Below are positions 46,617-54,560 of a DNA stretch of 64,000 bases, piece by piece. Position 1 is the stretch's first letter. Each line of letters starts with the position of its first letter. The notes under the pieces were generated by a model, which saw only the letters and a list, made by a program, of their open reading frames with translations, was not told the DNA's origin and ran no database searches. Both the position numbers and the translations under genes were made by a program. This stretch comes from Paenibacillus zeirhizosphaerae (GTDB taxonomy: Bacteria; Bacillota; Bacilli; Paenibacillales; Paenibacillaceae): assembly GCF_030705605.1 (NCBI RefSeq), contig NZ_JAPCKK010000011.1, positions 1 through 64,000 of the forward strand, given 5' to 3'.

Positions 46617-47204
46617 TTAATCGCAGCCTGCACCCTCGTTTTCCTGCTCCATTCGGTATACTGCCCGTTCCCCGCCGATCAGAGGAGGACGGGTAACGGC
46701 CGCATTGACACGCGCTTCCCCAATATAACGGAGGCTAGGACGAAAAGGTACAGCCACCCTGCGCAGATGCATGCCGATGAGCGTTTCGCCGATATCCAGA
46801 CCAGCATGCGCCTCAATCGTCTCAGCCAGGCACGGCTCCTTCATCGACTTGAACGCCGCGGCTGCCATCGAACCACCTGCTTTCGGCACCGGCACGGCTG
46901 CCACTTCCCTTAGGCCGAGCCGTTCCATGACGGCCCTTTCCAGCACAAGGGACCTGTTGAGATGCTCGCAGCATTGGAACGCGGTATCGAAGCCGTATTC
47001 CTGCTGCACCTCTCTGACACCTTCCAGCAGCCGCTCAGCTACTTCGAGCGCGCCGGATGTGCCAATTCGCCGCCCCGACACCTCGCTGGTGCTTACACCG
47101 ATAACCAGCAGCTTGCCCGGCTTCAAATCCGCGGCTTCAGCCAGCTCTCTTAATACCGTCGCGATATTCCCGCGCAGGCCGGCTGCCGTCTCCAACTGCT
47201 CCAT
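46617..47204 (-). CDS. TIGR01440/DUF436 family protein (YwlG-like)
   Basis: 195 residues, function unknown, conserved next to glyA in Bacillales. Features are GKLLVIGVSTSEVSGRRIGTSGALEVAERLL (about 32-62), FQCCEHLNRSLVLER (about 78-92) and AHAGLDIGETLIGMHLRRVAVPFRP (about 132-156). The two adjacent cysteines in QCCEH are notable and could bind metal. It is the first gene after the ZTP riboswitch, so a link to folate or one-carbon metabolism is suggested by context only. Confidence 0.9.
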   Translation of the reverse strand: MEQLETAAGLRGNIATVLRELAEAADLKPGKLLVIGVSTSEVSGRRIGTSGALEVAERLLEGVREVQQEYGFDTAFQCCEHLNRSLVLERAVMERLGLREVAAVPVPKAGGSMAAAAFKSMKEPCLAETIEAHAGLDIGETLIGMHLRRVAVPFRPSLRYIGEARVNAAVTRPPLIGGERAVYRMEQENEGAGCD

Positions 47205-47327
47205 CTCAGGCCCTCCTATCCTGCGTCCGGCATAGTTTCAGCTTTTATTATAGCTGATTATGCCGGCTTTTGTTTCGACAAAAACGGCCGGCTGCCGCAC
47301 TGCAGCAAGGAAGCCTGTCACAACGAA

Positions 47328-47366
47328 AAAAGAGCAGTCCGCGAATGCTCGCGTAATTGCTCTTTT
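47328..47366 (-). terminator. Expression-platform terminator of the ZTP riboswitch
   Basis: AAAAGAGCA (47328-47336) pairs with TGCTCTTTT (47358-47366), with an inner GCGA/TCGC stem; on the minus strand it ends in a six-T tract. It follows directly after the aptamer, so ligand binding can decide whether this stem forms. Confidence 0.85.
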
Positions 47367-47437
47367 GCCCAGGCGACCGGCCGTATATCCGATGCTCCAC
47401 CGTGGTTTAGCCCACTCTCGTCGCCAGTCACACCGGA
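47367..47437 (-). ncRNA. ZTP riboswitch (pfl motif) upstream of ywlG-glyA
   Basis: Read on the minus strand, P1 is formed by TCCGGTG (start 47437) and CATCGGA. Between them lie the conserved GTGACTGGCG and a P2 stem GTGG-GCTAAA-CCAC followed by GGTGGAGC. The 3' domain ends with the signature CGCCTGGGCA at 47367. These are the hallmark blocks of the pfl motif, which senses ZMP/ZTP, the purine intermediate that builds up when 10-formyl-THF is short, and switches on glyA and folate genes. It lies 160 bases before ywlG. Confidence 0.92.
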
Positions 47438-47456
47438 TTCTCGTTCATGTACCCTT

Positions 47457-47485
47457 ATCTTAATTTATCAAAGCGGGGAAATCAA
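47457..47485 (-). promoter_or_regulatory. Candidate promoter of the riboswitch-ywlG-glyA transcript
   Basis: On the minus strand TTGATT (47480-47485), a 17-base spacer and TAAGAT (47457-47462), placing the start about 15 bases before the aptamer. The 318-base interval 47205-47522 is thus filled by promoter, riboswitch and leader. Confidence 0.55.
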
Positions 47486-47522
47486 CAGCAATCTGAACAA
47501 AAGGGCTATTGCCCACTGTAAA

Positions 47523-48113
47523 TTAACTCCGATTTTTCCCCTGTTCCAGTTTGTCCGTGAGACGGTGCAGCGCCGTGCGGATTTCAGCGGCCGCAATGTC
47601 ATAGTCCTCTCTCGATCCGCCGAAGGGATCAGAGATATCAAAGCTCGGAATCCGCTGGCGGATTTCAATCATACGCTCCCTTTCACCCACGGAAAGCTCT
47701 TTTCCGAGGGAGGCCATCATTTCTTGGGAGGCGTACAGACTGTCCAGCTCTTTCAGATCATTCAGCACCGCCGGATCATCCTCAACATACTCCTTCAACG
47801 TATACGTCTTCCCCGCTGCCGCAGGATGGCGCTGGATCACATGCCTCTTATGGCTTTGCGTAAGGGTCAGGATCAAGTCGGCCCATTCCACCAATCCCCG
47901 ATGCAGAGACGTGGAGCGGAAGGTCTCCTCAATTCCGTGATCCCGCAGGACCGCCTCGGTATGGCGGGAAAGGGTTGCGCCGTCCATTGCAGCCACTCCC
48001 GCCGAACGCACCTCCAGACCAAGCTGGCGTTCTCCCGCCAGCTTGCGCAGCATTGCTTCCGCCATCGGGCTCCGGCATGTGTTGCCTGTACACACAAACA
48101 AAATATTTTTCAA
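47523..48113 (-). CDS. ywlE: Low-molecular-weight protein phosphatase, YwlE-type protein-arginine phosphatase
   Basis: Signature CTGNTCRS: nucleophile Cys8 and Arg14 of the C-X5-R loop, with Thr12 at the position where Thr (not Ile) gives phospho-arginine specificity in Bacillus YwlE. The general-acid region DPFGG lies near residue 165. At 196 residues it is about 45 longer than YwlE, the extra lying between about 100 and 155. The start is TTG 48113 with AGGAGGTG 7 bases upstream; the open frame reaches 48242 but lacks a ribosome site and the family N-terminus is MKNILFVCTGN. Its likely role is reversing McsB marks that send proteins to ClpCP. Confidence 0.9.
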   Translation of the reverse strand: MKNILFVCTGNTCRSPMAEAMLRKLAGERQLGLEVRSAGVAAMDGATLSRHTEAVLRDHGIEETFRSTSLHRGLVEWADLILTLTQSHKRHVIQRHPAAAGKTYTLKEYVEDDPAVLNDLKELDSLYASQEMMASLGKELSVGERERMIEIRQRIPSFDISDPFGGSREDYDIAAAEIRTALHRLTDKLEQGKNRS

Positions 48114-48150
48114 GATTTCCCACCTCCTGCTCTCCATGCGCTTTAATTTA

Positions 48151-48711
48151 TTAAAAAATAAACATAATTCCAAAAGCAAACAAAACAGCTCCGCCGATAG
48201 CCTCCCCATAGTCGCCAAGATTGCGGCTGACGCGACCTCCAAGCAGCAGCCCCAGCACCGACATCAGACCACCAGCCGCTCCAAAGACGGCGATCGTCAG
48301 CAGCAAATCACTCCGGAACATGCCGAGGGTCACACCAACCGAAAAGGAGTCCATACTCACGCCAAGCGAATACAGGATCACTCCGGCCGTGGAACGATAA
48401 TCGAGTATCTGAACACCGTTCCCGTATATAGAATTATAAATCATGTGACAGCCAAGTAAAATGAGCAAAACCCCAGCCGCATATGATGCGGCATGACCAA
48501 GCATTTCGCCCATGAAATGTCCTGTGAACATGCCCAGCAGCGGCATCACCATATGAAACAAGGCAACGACCGTACTGATGCGCAGGACTTCATTCAGCCT
48601 GACACCCTTCATCCCTACAGCGACTCCGAGCGAAAAAGCATCCATCCCGAGTGCAAGGGCTAGGATCAGCACAGTGAGAAGTTGTCCCAAATGGGAAGTG
48701 GCTTCAAGCAT
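48151..48711 (-). CDS. mntP: Manganese efflux pump MntP
   Basis: 186-residue membrane protein with six helices in two repeats. Each repeat has the acidic motif ALGMDAFSLGVAVGMKG (about 20-36) and SLGVSMDSFSVGVTLGMF (about 116-133), the metal path of MntP/YtaF-type exporters. ATG 48711 has GGAGG 7 bases upstream; the open frame begins earlier, at 48759. No yybP-ykoY manganese riboswitch fits in the 90-140 bases upstream, so control must differ from that of many mntP genes. Confidence 0.92.
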   Translation of the reverse strand: MLEATSHLGQLLTVLILALALGMDAFSLGVAVGMKGVRLNEVLRISTVVALFHMVMPLLGMFTGHFMGEMLGHAASYAAGVLLILLGCHMIYNSIYGNGVQILDYRSTAGVILYSLGVSMDSFSVGVTLGMFRSDLLLTIAVFGAAGGLMSVLGLLLGGRVSRNLGDYGEAIGGAVLFAFGIMFIF

Positions 48712-48851
48712 GTTCATTCCTCCATGTACAGTTTCAATCTGTACACGATATGCGGACAAGGAGGGAACTAGTACATGCCGTATCCACGCCAGCAGCTCAG
48801 AGACCCATTAGCCATACGGCATTCAGCGGGTGTTCTGGACAAGAAGAAAAA

Positions 48852-50066
48852 CTATTCGTTTGCTGCGTCCGCGCGGAGCACCCGGTGTCCGGCCGCCTTC
48901 AGCAGCCGGTTCATAATGGCTTCACCCAGCCCGCGCGGAGGACAGGCTTCGGCGAGGATGAAGGTAATGCCATCCTCGTCACAGCGGCGCAGCAGCCCGT
49001 ACAGGCGCTGCCCCGCCTCCTGCAGCGTGTCGAGACTGCCAAGCGAGTATACACGCTGCCCGATATAATCGGCCGCATGCTCGTCAAAAGCGAGCACGGC
49101 CGTGCGCTCTCCGCTGGCCTCCGCAGCGGCCAGCTCACGCCGGATCAGGCCCGTCACCATTGCCGGCGACGGGCCTTCCACCACGCTTAAGCGCCCGAGG
49201 GGCGCATAATGCGTGTACTTCATGCCCGGCGAGCGCGGAGCCGGGGTGCCGGGACCGGCTTCGCCGTCCAGGCCCGGGTCGGTCGTGACAGCCGCGCAGA
49301 CGGCGGCAAGCTGTTCGGCGGTAATACCGCCCGGGCGCAGAATCGTCACCGTCCCGTCGTCACCGGCCTGCACCACGGTCGACTCCAGGCCGACGCCGGT
49401 CGGGCCGCCGTTGACGATACCGCCGATCCGGCCCTGCAGGTCCTCGCGCACATGCTCGGCGAGCGTGGGGCTCGGGCGGCCGGAGCGATTCGCACTCGGC
49501 GCCGCCACCGGGCAGCCTGCTTCGGCAATCAGGCGCAACGCCACCGGGTGATCCGGCATCCGGACGGCAACTGTGTCGAGCCCTCCCGTTACACGGGGGG
49601 ACAGCACACCCGGCCTGACCGGAAGCACCAGCGTGAGCGGCCCTGGCCAGAACGCCTGGATCAGCGCCTCAGCCGTGCCGTTCACTTGCTGCACAAGCTC
49701 ATCCAATTGACTCCTCCGGGCAATGTGTACAATAAGCGGATTGTCCGCAGGTCTGCCTTTGGCGGCAAAAACCGCCTCCACGGCTGCGGTATTGCGGGCA
49801 TCGGCACCCAGACCGTATACGGTTTCCGTCGGGAAAGCGACCGTATCCCCCGAACGCAGCAGCGCAGCAGCTTCCTGCAGCGCCATCGCCGCAAATTGAG
49901 AGGGATGCCTCGTATAAGAGCCCCCTTCCGCTTCCATACCGTCCTTTACCCTTTCCTCAAGCTTCTTCACGTCCCACCAGAATGTCAGGCGCTGCCCGGC
50001 TTGCGGCCACGCGGACTGTGAGTGCGCACCAGAGGCTTCAGGCTGTAATTTTTGATCATCATTCAT
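48852..50066 (-). CDS. ywlC: Threonylcarbamoyl-AMP synthase (Sua5/YwlC)
   Basis: Makes threonylcarbamoyl-AMP from threonine, bicarbonate and ATP for the t6A37 modification of ANN-decoding tRNAs. YrdC domain (about 60-245) with SGDTVAFPTETVYGLGADA, KGRPADNPLIVHI and PSANRSGRPSPT, then a Pro/Gly-rich linker and the C-terminal Sua5 domain (about 285-400). 404 residues is about 55 longer than Bacillus YwlC: the first ~50 residues lack homology that I recognise. An internal ATG at 49937 has AAAGGA close by and would give 361 residues, so the start is uncertain. This region is markedly GC-rich. Confidence 0.93.
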   Translation of the reverse strand: MNDDQKLQPEASGAHSQSAWPQAGQRLTFWWDVKKLEERVKDGMEAEGGSYTRHPSQFAAMALQEAAALLRSGDTVAFPTETVYGLGADARNTAAVEAVFAAKGRPADNPLIVHIARRSQLDELVQQVNGTAEALIQAFWPGPLTLVLPVRPGVLSPRVTGGLDTVAVRMPDHPVALRLIAEAGCPVAAPSANRSGRPSPTLAEHVREDLQGRIGGIVNGGPTGVGLESTVVQAGDDGTVTILRPGGITAEQLAAVCAAVTTDPGLDGEAGPGTPAPRSPGMKYTHYAPLGRLSVVEGPSPAMVTGLIRRELAAAEASGERTAVLAFDEHAADYIGQRVYSLGSLDTLQEAGQRLYGLLRRCDEDGITFILAEACPPRGLGEAIMNRLLKAAGHRVLRADAANE

Positions 50067-50152
50067 AGCTGTTCATCCTCAGACTCTTACTTTTCGTTCC
50101 CCCATTATAACATAAGTAAGGAAGACGTTTATCGATGTACTTTGTGATATCC

Positions 50153-50809
50153 TCAAACGAACAGTCCGCTAACCCAATCCCATACATCAACAGCTTTATC
50201 CACCAAATAGAAGCGCGCCTCCACCTGTTCCCCGTTATTCCCGCCTTGTGCAGTCTTTTCACTGCCTGCAGACGTTTTTTCAGCTTCCTGCGGGCTATTC
50301 GCCCCCACAAAGCATAGAGGAGGAAACAGCACACACCACCAATTCTTTCCTGCGCCCTCTCCAAGCGTAATCCGTACAGCCTCGTATTGTCCGGCAGGGT
50401 ATACCCTGCTACCGTAAATTTTAGTCGGAAACGGGACTTGTCCCAACTCAACCTTATACGTATAAGTCATTCCACGGCGGGCAAGCTCCTTACCCACCGC
50501 TTCGCTGATTTCAGGAAGCCGTGCCTGCACCATACTCCGGGCCTCCTCCAAACTTTGCGGCTGTTCCATTTCATCGATCCAGGTATTCATCTCAGCTACG
50601 ACCGCATCGCGGACTTCCAGTTTAATGAGCTGATCTTCTGGCAGATCCGAATTGGCAAGAATGCGCAGCCGGATCGATTCATGCGGGATTCTAGCGGACT
50701 GCTGTACCCAGCCGGGTACGGCTGCGTCTACTTTCTGTCCCTCCCAGGACATCACTAATATAAATAAACAGATAACAATGATTATAGTTTGTCTGAATAA
50801 TGCCGACAT
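50153..50809 (-). CDS. spoIIR: Stage II sporulation protein R
   Basis: Secreted forespore signal that triggers SpoIIGA processing of pro-sigma-E in the mother cell. 218 residues: signal or anchor helix (about 8-22), SIRLRILANSDLPEDQLIKLEVRDAVV (about 45-71) and the hallmark GAGKNWWCVLFPPLCFV (about 151-167). A C-terminal Lys/Ser/Glu/Gly-rich extension leads to a last helix. It has its own sigma-F promoter after the rodA terminator. Confidence 0.95.
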   Translation of the reverse strand: MSALFRQTIIIVICLFILVMSWEGQKVDAAVPGWVQQSARIPHESIRLRILANSDLPEDQLIKLEVRDAVVAEMNTWIDEMEQPQSLEEARSMVQARLPEISEAVGKELARRGMTYTYKVELGQVPFPTKIYGSRVYPAGQYEAVRITLGEGAGKNWWCVLFPPLCFVGANSPQEAEKTSAGSEKTAQGGNNGEQVEARFYLVDKAVDVWDWVSGLFV

Positions 50810-50840
50810 GATCGTTTCCCCCCGGACTCTTTATGTCTAT

Positions 50841-50869
50841 CAGTATGTCCGCCTGCCGGAGGGATAAAC
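50841..50869 (-). promoter_or_regulatory. Sigma-F promoter of spoIIR
   Basis: On the minus strand GTTTA (50865-50869), a 14-base spacer and GGACATACTG (50841-50850). Nine of ten -10 positions and four of five -35 positions fit the sigma-F consensus. The spacing is the same as in the spoIIQ promoter. Confidence 0.65.
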
Positions 50870-50895
50870 CTATCAATCTACTAAAAAAACAAGAC

Positions 50896-50935
50896 AAAAA
50901 AACGGAGGCCCTTTCCTTACGGAAAGAACCCCCGT
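50896..50935 (-). terminator. Terminator after rodA
   Basis: CTTTCC-TTAC-GGAAAG core extended by ACGG/CCGT (50902-50935), with seven T residues following on the minus strand. It isolates spoIIR from the upstream rodA-prmC-prfA genes. Confidence 0.85.
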
Positions 50936-50955
50936 GAACCTTTGAACTGCTCCGT

Positions 50956-52137
50956 TCAAGCCTGTTTAGCTGGGCGGGCCCGCGCCGGATCAGGCAAATC
51001 ATCGTCCACTTCCTGCCCATGAACACGGATGCTCATAATCAGGCCCATGCTTGCCATGTTAATTAGAAGCGACGTGCCGCCAAAGCTGATAAACGGCAGC
51101 GTGATGCCGGTCAGCGGCATAATGCCGATAAAAGCGCCGATATTCTCAAATATCTGATACAGCAGCATGGACACAATGCCGACCACAATATACGGACCCG
51201 TCCTGTCTCTGCATTCCAGAGCGATTAAAATCATGCGGTGAATCATAATAAAATAGAGCAGCAGCAGCGCCGAGGAGCCTACAAATCCGAATTCCTCCGC
51301 GACGACCACAAATATGGAGTCCGAGTACGTGTACGGAACACGGCCGGACTGCACCGAAGAGCCCTGCAAAAAGCCCTCCCCGGTCATACCGCCGGACGCA
51401 ATCGCCAGTTTAGCGTTCTCCGTATGCCACTTGGCTGCCGCCGTGGCCTCCTCCGGCATAAGCCAAGGGTCCAAACGCTCTGTCCAGTGCTCCCGGCCAA
51501 TACTTTCCATGAAGGTATTGATCTGTTCGTGAAAGGTAATATATGCCTTGATTCCGCCACCTACCGCTACCGCAAATATAACAAGACCAATCAGTGCATG
51601 AGAAGCCTTCACATTGCCGATCCACAGCATGCCTATAAGAATGACAATATAAGAGAGCGCGTTCCCCAAATCGTTTTGCGCCATGACGATGGCAAAAGGA
51701 ACAAACGTGACCAATCCAATCGGGAGCACGTCCCGGACAAAACGGAGCTCGCTTTGCCTCCTAAGCATAAGCATGTAGGCCAAACTGATAATGAGAACAA
51801 GCTTGAAAAGCTCGGCAGGCTGAATACTGAGACCGCCGATGTTCAGCCATCCTTGTGCATTGTTGAGGGTGCTGCCAAAAAAGAATACAAGTACCAGCAC
51901 CAGCAGACCGCCGAGATAGATATATCTTGCATATTTGGTGAATATACGGAAATCAAGCAGAGTAACACCGGCCAACGCTACAAAGCCAATCGCGAAGTTG
52001 GTAATGATTTTGAGATAATCGTTCTGATGACCAGTCCAATAGCGGCCGGCACTATATACGGCAACAATACTGATCCCCATCAATAACAGCAAAATGGTAA
52101 TGATGGGGCCGTCGATTCTTTTTAATTTCTGAAGCAT
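50956..52137 (-). CDS. FtsW/RodA/SpoVE family peptidoglycan glycosyltransferase
   Basis: SEDS-family integral membrane protein of 393 residues with about ten helices; it polymerises lipid II with a partner class B PBP. Conserved blocks: SIQPAELFKLVLI (about 104-116), AQNDLGNALSYIVI (about 154-167), GFLQGSSVQSGRVPYTYSDSIFVVVAEEFGFVG (about 255-287) and LPLTGITLPFISFGGTSLL-like residues near 350. RodA is the most likely type because mbl is in the window, but FtsW or a spore-specific paralogue cannot be excluded. AGGGGG lies before the ATG. Confidence 0.92.
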   Translation of the reverse strand: MLQKLKRIDGPIITILLLLMGISIVAVYSAGRYWTGHQNDYLKIITNFAIGFVALAGVTLLDFRIFTKYARYIYLGGLLVLVLVFFFGSTLNNAQGWLNIGGLSIQPAELFKLVLIISLAYMLMLRRQSELRFVRDVLPIGLVTFVPFAIVMAQNDLGNALSYIVILIGMLWIGNVKASHALIGLVIFAVAVGGGIKAYITFHEQINTFMESIGREHWTERLDPWLMPEEATAAAKWHTENAKLAIASGGMTGEGFLQGSSVQSGRVPYTYSDSIFVVVAEEFGFVGSSALLLLYFIMIHRMILIALECRDRTGPYIVVGIVSMLLYQIFENIGAFIGIMPLTGITLPFISFGGTSLLINMASMGLIMSIRVHGQEVDDDLPDPARARPAKQA

Positions 52138-52235
52138 AGTTTCCCCCTGAAGCGAATTCTGAACTTTGATCCAACAACTTCAACCATTCAGCTTCCTTCA
52201 TTGTAAAGGATCGGCCGCCAAAAATAAAATACGGC

Positions 52236-53120
52236 TCAGTCCGCTATCCCCAGTACATGCCGTTCAATGCCTGCCAAGTCGGGCACGATGACAATACGGC
52301 TCCAATGGCCTGCCTCCTCGAGGAGACGGGCTATGTCACGCGCTTGTCCCATACCCAGCTCAAAGCCGATCAGACGCGGCGGTGCAGCCAGCAGCGGTAG
52401 CTGGCTCATCATCGCCCGGTACGGGCCCAGGCCGTCCGGGCCGCCGTCCAGCGCCGTGCGCGGCTCATGATCTCGTACCTCCGGCTGTAATTCGGCAATG
52501 TCCGCAGCCGGAATATAAGGCGGGTTAGACACCAGAATGTCCACCGCCTCCCTTGCGAACGGTCGCAGCAGGTCGCCGTCGCGCAGCTCCACGGAGACAC
52601 CATTCGCCTCCGCGTTCCGGGCCGCTACTTCAAGCGCAGCCGTCGAAATATCTCCAGCCATGACCCGCCAGCGCGGCCTCTCGGCGGCCAGTGTCACGGA
52701 TATCGCGCCGCTGCCGGCACCAATATCCAGGGCACGAGGAGCGCCTCCCGGCCACAGCAGGTCGCCGTGCTGCAGGATCGCCTCGACGAGCAATTCCGTC
52801 TCCGGGCGGGGAATCAGCACGGACGGATTGACGCTGAAGGGGCGCCCGTAAAACTCCTGCGAGCCGATAATGTACTGCGCTGGCTCACCTGCCGCCTTGC
52901 GGTTCACGACCAGCGCCCACTCCGCTGCGCGGTCCGCCGGGAAAGGCTGACCCAGCTCAGCGTAGAACGCCGTCCCTTCCAGACCGAGCACATACTCCAG
53001 CAAGAGCCGCGCGTTATGCTGCGGCTCCATCACCCCGACAGTCCCCAAAAAAGAAGAAGCCTCTGCTAAGGCTTCTCTGATGCTTCGGCCCGACGCCATC
53101 TGATAAGTCGCGCGCCCCAA
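52236..53120 (-). CDS. prmC: Release factor glutamine methyltransferase PrmC
   Basis: Methylates the Gln of the GGQ motif in RF1 and RF2. 294 residues: N-terminal helical domain, then a class I methyltransferase with the SAM loop ALDIGAGSGAISVTLA (about 130-145) and the catalytic NPPYIP (about 200-205). The start TTG at 53120 has AGAGGT, which overlaps the prfA stop region, at about 9 bases; no nearby ATG has a ribosome site. It directly follows its substrate gene prfA. Confidence 0.95.
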   Translation of the reverse strand: MGRATYQMASGRSIREALAEASSFLGTVGVMEPQHNARLLLEYVLGLEGTAFYAELGQPFPADRAAEWALVVNRKAAGEPAQYIIGSQEFYGRPFSVNPSVLIPRPETELLVEAILQHGDLLWPGGAPRALDIGAGSGAISVTLAAERPRWRVMAGDISTAALEVAARNAEANGVSVELRDGDLLRPFAREAVDILVSNPPYIPAADIAELQPEVRDHEPRTALDGGPDGLGPYRAMMSQLPLLAAPPRLIGFELGMGQARDIARLLEEAGHWSRIVIVPDLAGIERHVLGIAD

Positions 53121-53124
53121 AGCT

Positions 53125-54192
53125 TTATACCTCTTGTGCCATCAAATCAGCCTGCTCCGCAATGGTCAGCGCCGATACGATGTCTTCAATTTCCCCATTC
53201 ATGACCTGATCCAGCTTATGCAGCGTCAAACCAATCCGGTGGTCGGTTACACGGCTTTGCGGGAAGTTGTACGTGCGAATCCGCTCACTGCGGTCGCCTG
53301 TACCCACTTTACTTTTGCGTTCACCAGCATACTTGGCTTCTTCTTCCTGACGCATCATGTCATAGATCCGAGCGCGCAGCACCTGCAGCGCCTTCTCTTT
53401 GTTGGAGTTCTGTGATTTTCCGTCCTGGCACGTAGCCACAATGCCGGTAGGAACATGGGTTACGCGCACCGCCGATTTGGTTGTGTTAACCGATTGTCCG
53501 CCTGCACCACTGGAGCAGAATGTGTCGACGCGGATATCCTTGTCATGAATCTCAATATCGACTTCCTCCGCCTCTGGCATCACCGCTACTGTAGACGTCG
53601 AGGTGTGAATACGGCCGCCTGATTCCGTCGTCGGAATCCGCTGCACCCGGTGTGCACCACTTTCAAATTTAAGCTTGCTGTAGGCCCCACGGCCGTTGAC
53701 CATAAACGTAACCTCTTTAAAGCCCCCGAGATCGTTCATGTTCGCATCCATCAATTCCACGCGCCAGCCCTGAGTATCTGCATAACGGGTATACATACGG
53801 TACAGATCGGCCGCAAAGAGAGCCGCTTCATCTCCACCAGCCGCGCCGCGAATTTCCACGATCACGTTTTTGTCATCATTCGGATCTTTAGGAAGCATGA
53901 GGATACGGATTTTCTCATCCAGCTCTTGCTTGCGGGCGGAAAGCTCCTCAATTTCCATTTTGACCATATCGCGCATTTCATCATCAAGCTTTTCACCCAG
54001 CATTGCTTTGGCGGCGTCCAGCTCTTCCGTAACACTTTTATATTCTGTATAAGCCTCGTAAGCGGGCTGCAGATCAGATTGTTCTTTGGAATAATCCCTC
54101 AGCTTCTTGCTGTCATTAGCCACATCTGGATCACAAAGCAGCTCGCTCAGCTTGTCATAGCGGTCCGCTAAAGATTGCAGTCGATCCAACAA
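53125..54192 (-). CDS. prfA: Peptide chain release factor 1
   Basis: Recognises UAA and UAG stop codons and triggers peptide release. 355 residues. The GGQ motif is in [25 protein letters not shown] (about 224-248), and the codon-reading PxT-type loop [13 protein letters not shown] is present. TTG 54192 with AGAGGTGG about 7 bases upstream gives the standard length; the frame extends to 54213 but would start within the ribosome site region. Confidence 0.97.
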   Translation of the reverse strand: MLDRLQSLADRYDKLSELLCDPDVANDSKKLRDYSKEQSDLQPAYEAYTEYKSVTEELDAAKAMLGEKLDDEMRDMVKMEIEELSARKQELDEKIRILMLPKDPNDDKNVIVEIRGAAGGDEAALFAADLYRMYTRYADTQGWRVELMDANMNDLGGFKEVTFMVNGRGAYSKLKFESGAHRVQRIPTTESGGRIHTSTSTVAVMPEAEEVDIEIHDKDIRVDTFCSSGAGGQSVNTTKSAVRVTHVPTGIVATCQDGKSQNSNKEKALQVLRARIYDMMRQEEEAKYAGERKSKVGTGDRSERIRTYNFPQSRVTDHRIGLTLHKLDQVMNGEIEDIVSALTIAEQADLMAQEV

Positions 54193-54275
54193 GAGAATCC
54201 ACCTCTTTCCCACAAATTATATAAATTAAATTCAATGTTTTTTCATTGTTTTAGTACATGGATATACAACACTTT

Positions 54276-54284
54276 ATTATAGCA
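54276..54284 (-). promoter_or_regulatory. Extended -10 promoter of prfA
   Basis: On the minus strand TGCTATAAT, an extended -10 element, about 85 bases before the prfA start; the -35 is poor. The interval 54193-54560 contains this, a terminator and an AT-rich stretch, but no gene I can support. Confidence 0.55.
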
Positions 54285-54426
54285 TGCTTGGCTTTATTTG
54301 AACAGGGAGTGTGCTTAGGTTGAGCACTTTATTTGGCAGCAATAGACACTCACAATGTGAATTACTCGTTTTTCGAAGATCGAGCCTTTGATATCTACCG
54401 AATTTCCCATCCCAATTCACAACACG

Positions 54427-54474
54427 AAAGGACCTCAAATTCCACTGTATAGTGGAGACTGAGGTCCTTTTTTT
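54427..54474. terminator. Terminator hairpin downstream of the FAD monooxygenase
   Basis: AAAGGACCTCA (54427-54437) pairs with TGAGGTCCTTT (54460-54470). The plus strand then has a T-tract to 54474, while the minus strand has only TTTCG. The loop is itself a palindrome, TCCACTGTATAGTGGA, resembling the operators at 56.2 kb. Confidence 0.7.
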
Positions 54475-54560
54475 GTGGAAAATAGGATCATTTCCTGTTC
54501 GTGTCTTTCAAGGCAAAAATCTGATCGTTAGTGTCGGATTTATCGCTAGGGCATTTGACA

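Noticed and set aside
48712..48851. yybP-ykoY manganese riboswitch before mntP
   Set aside because: The interval is short and lacks the conserved loop sequences.
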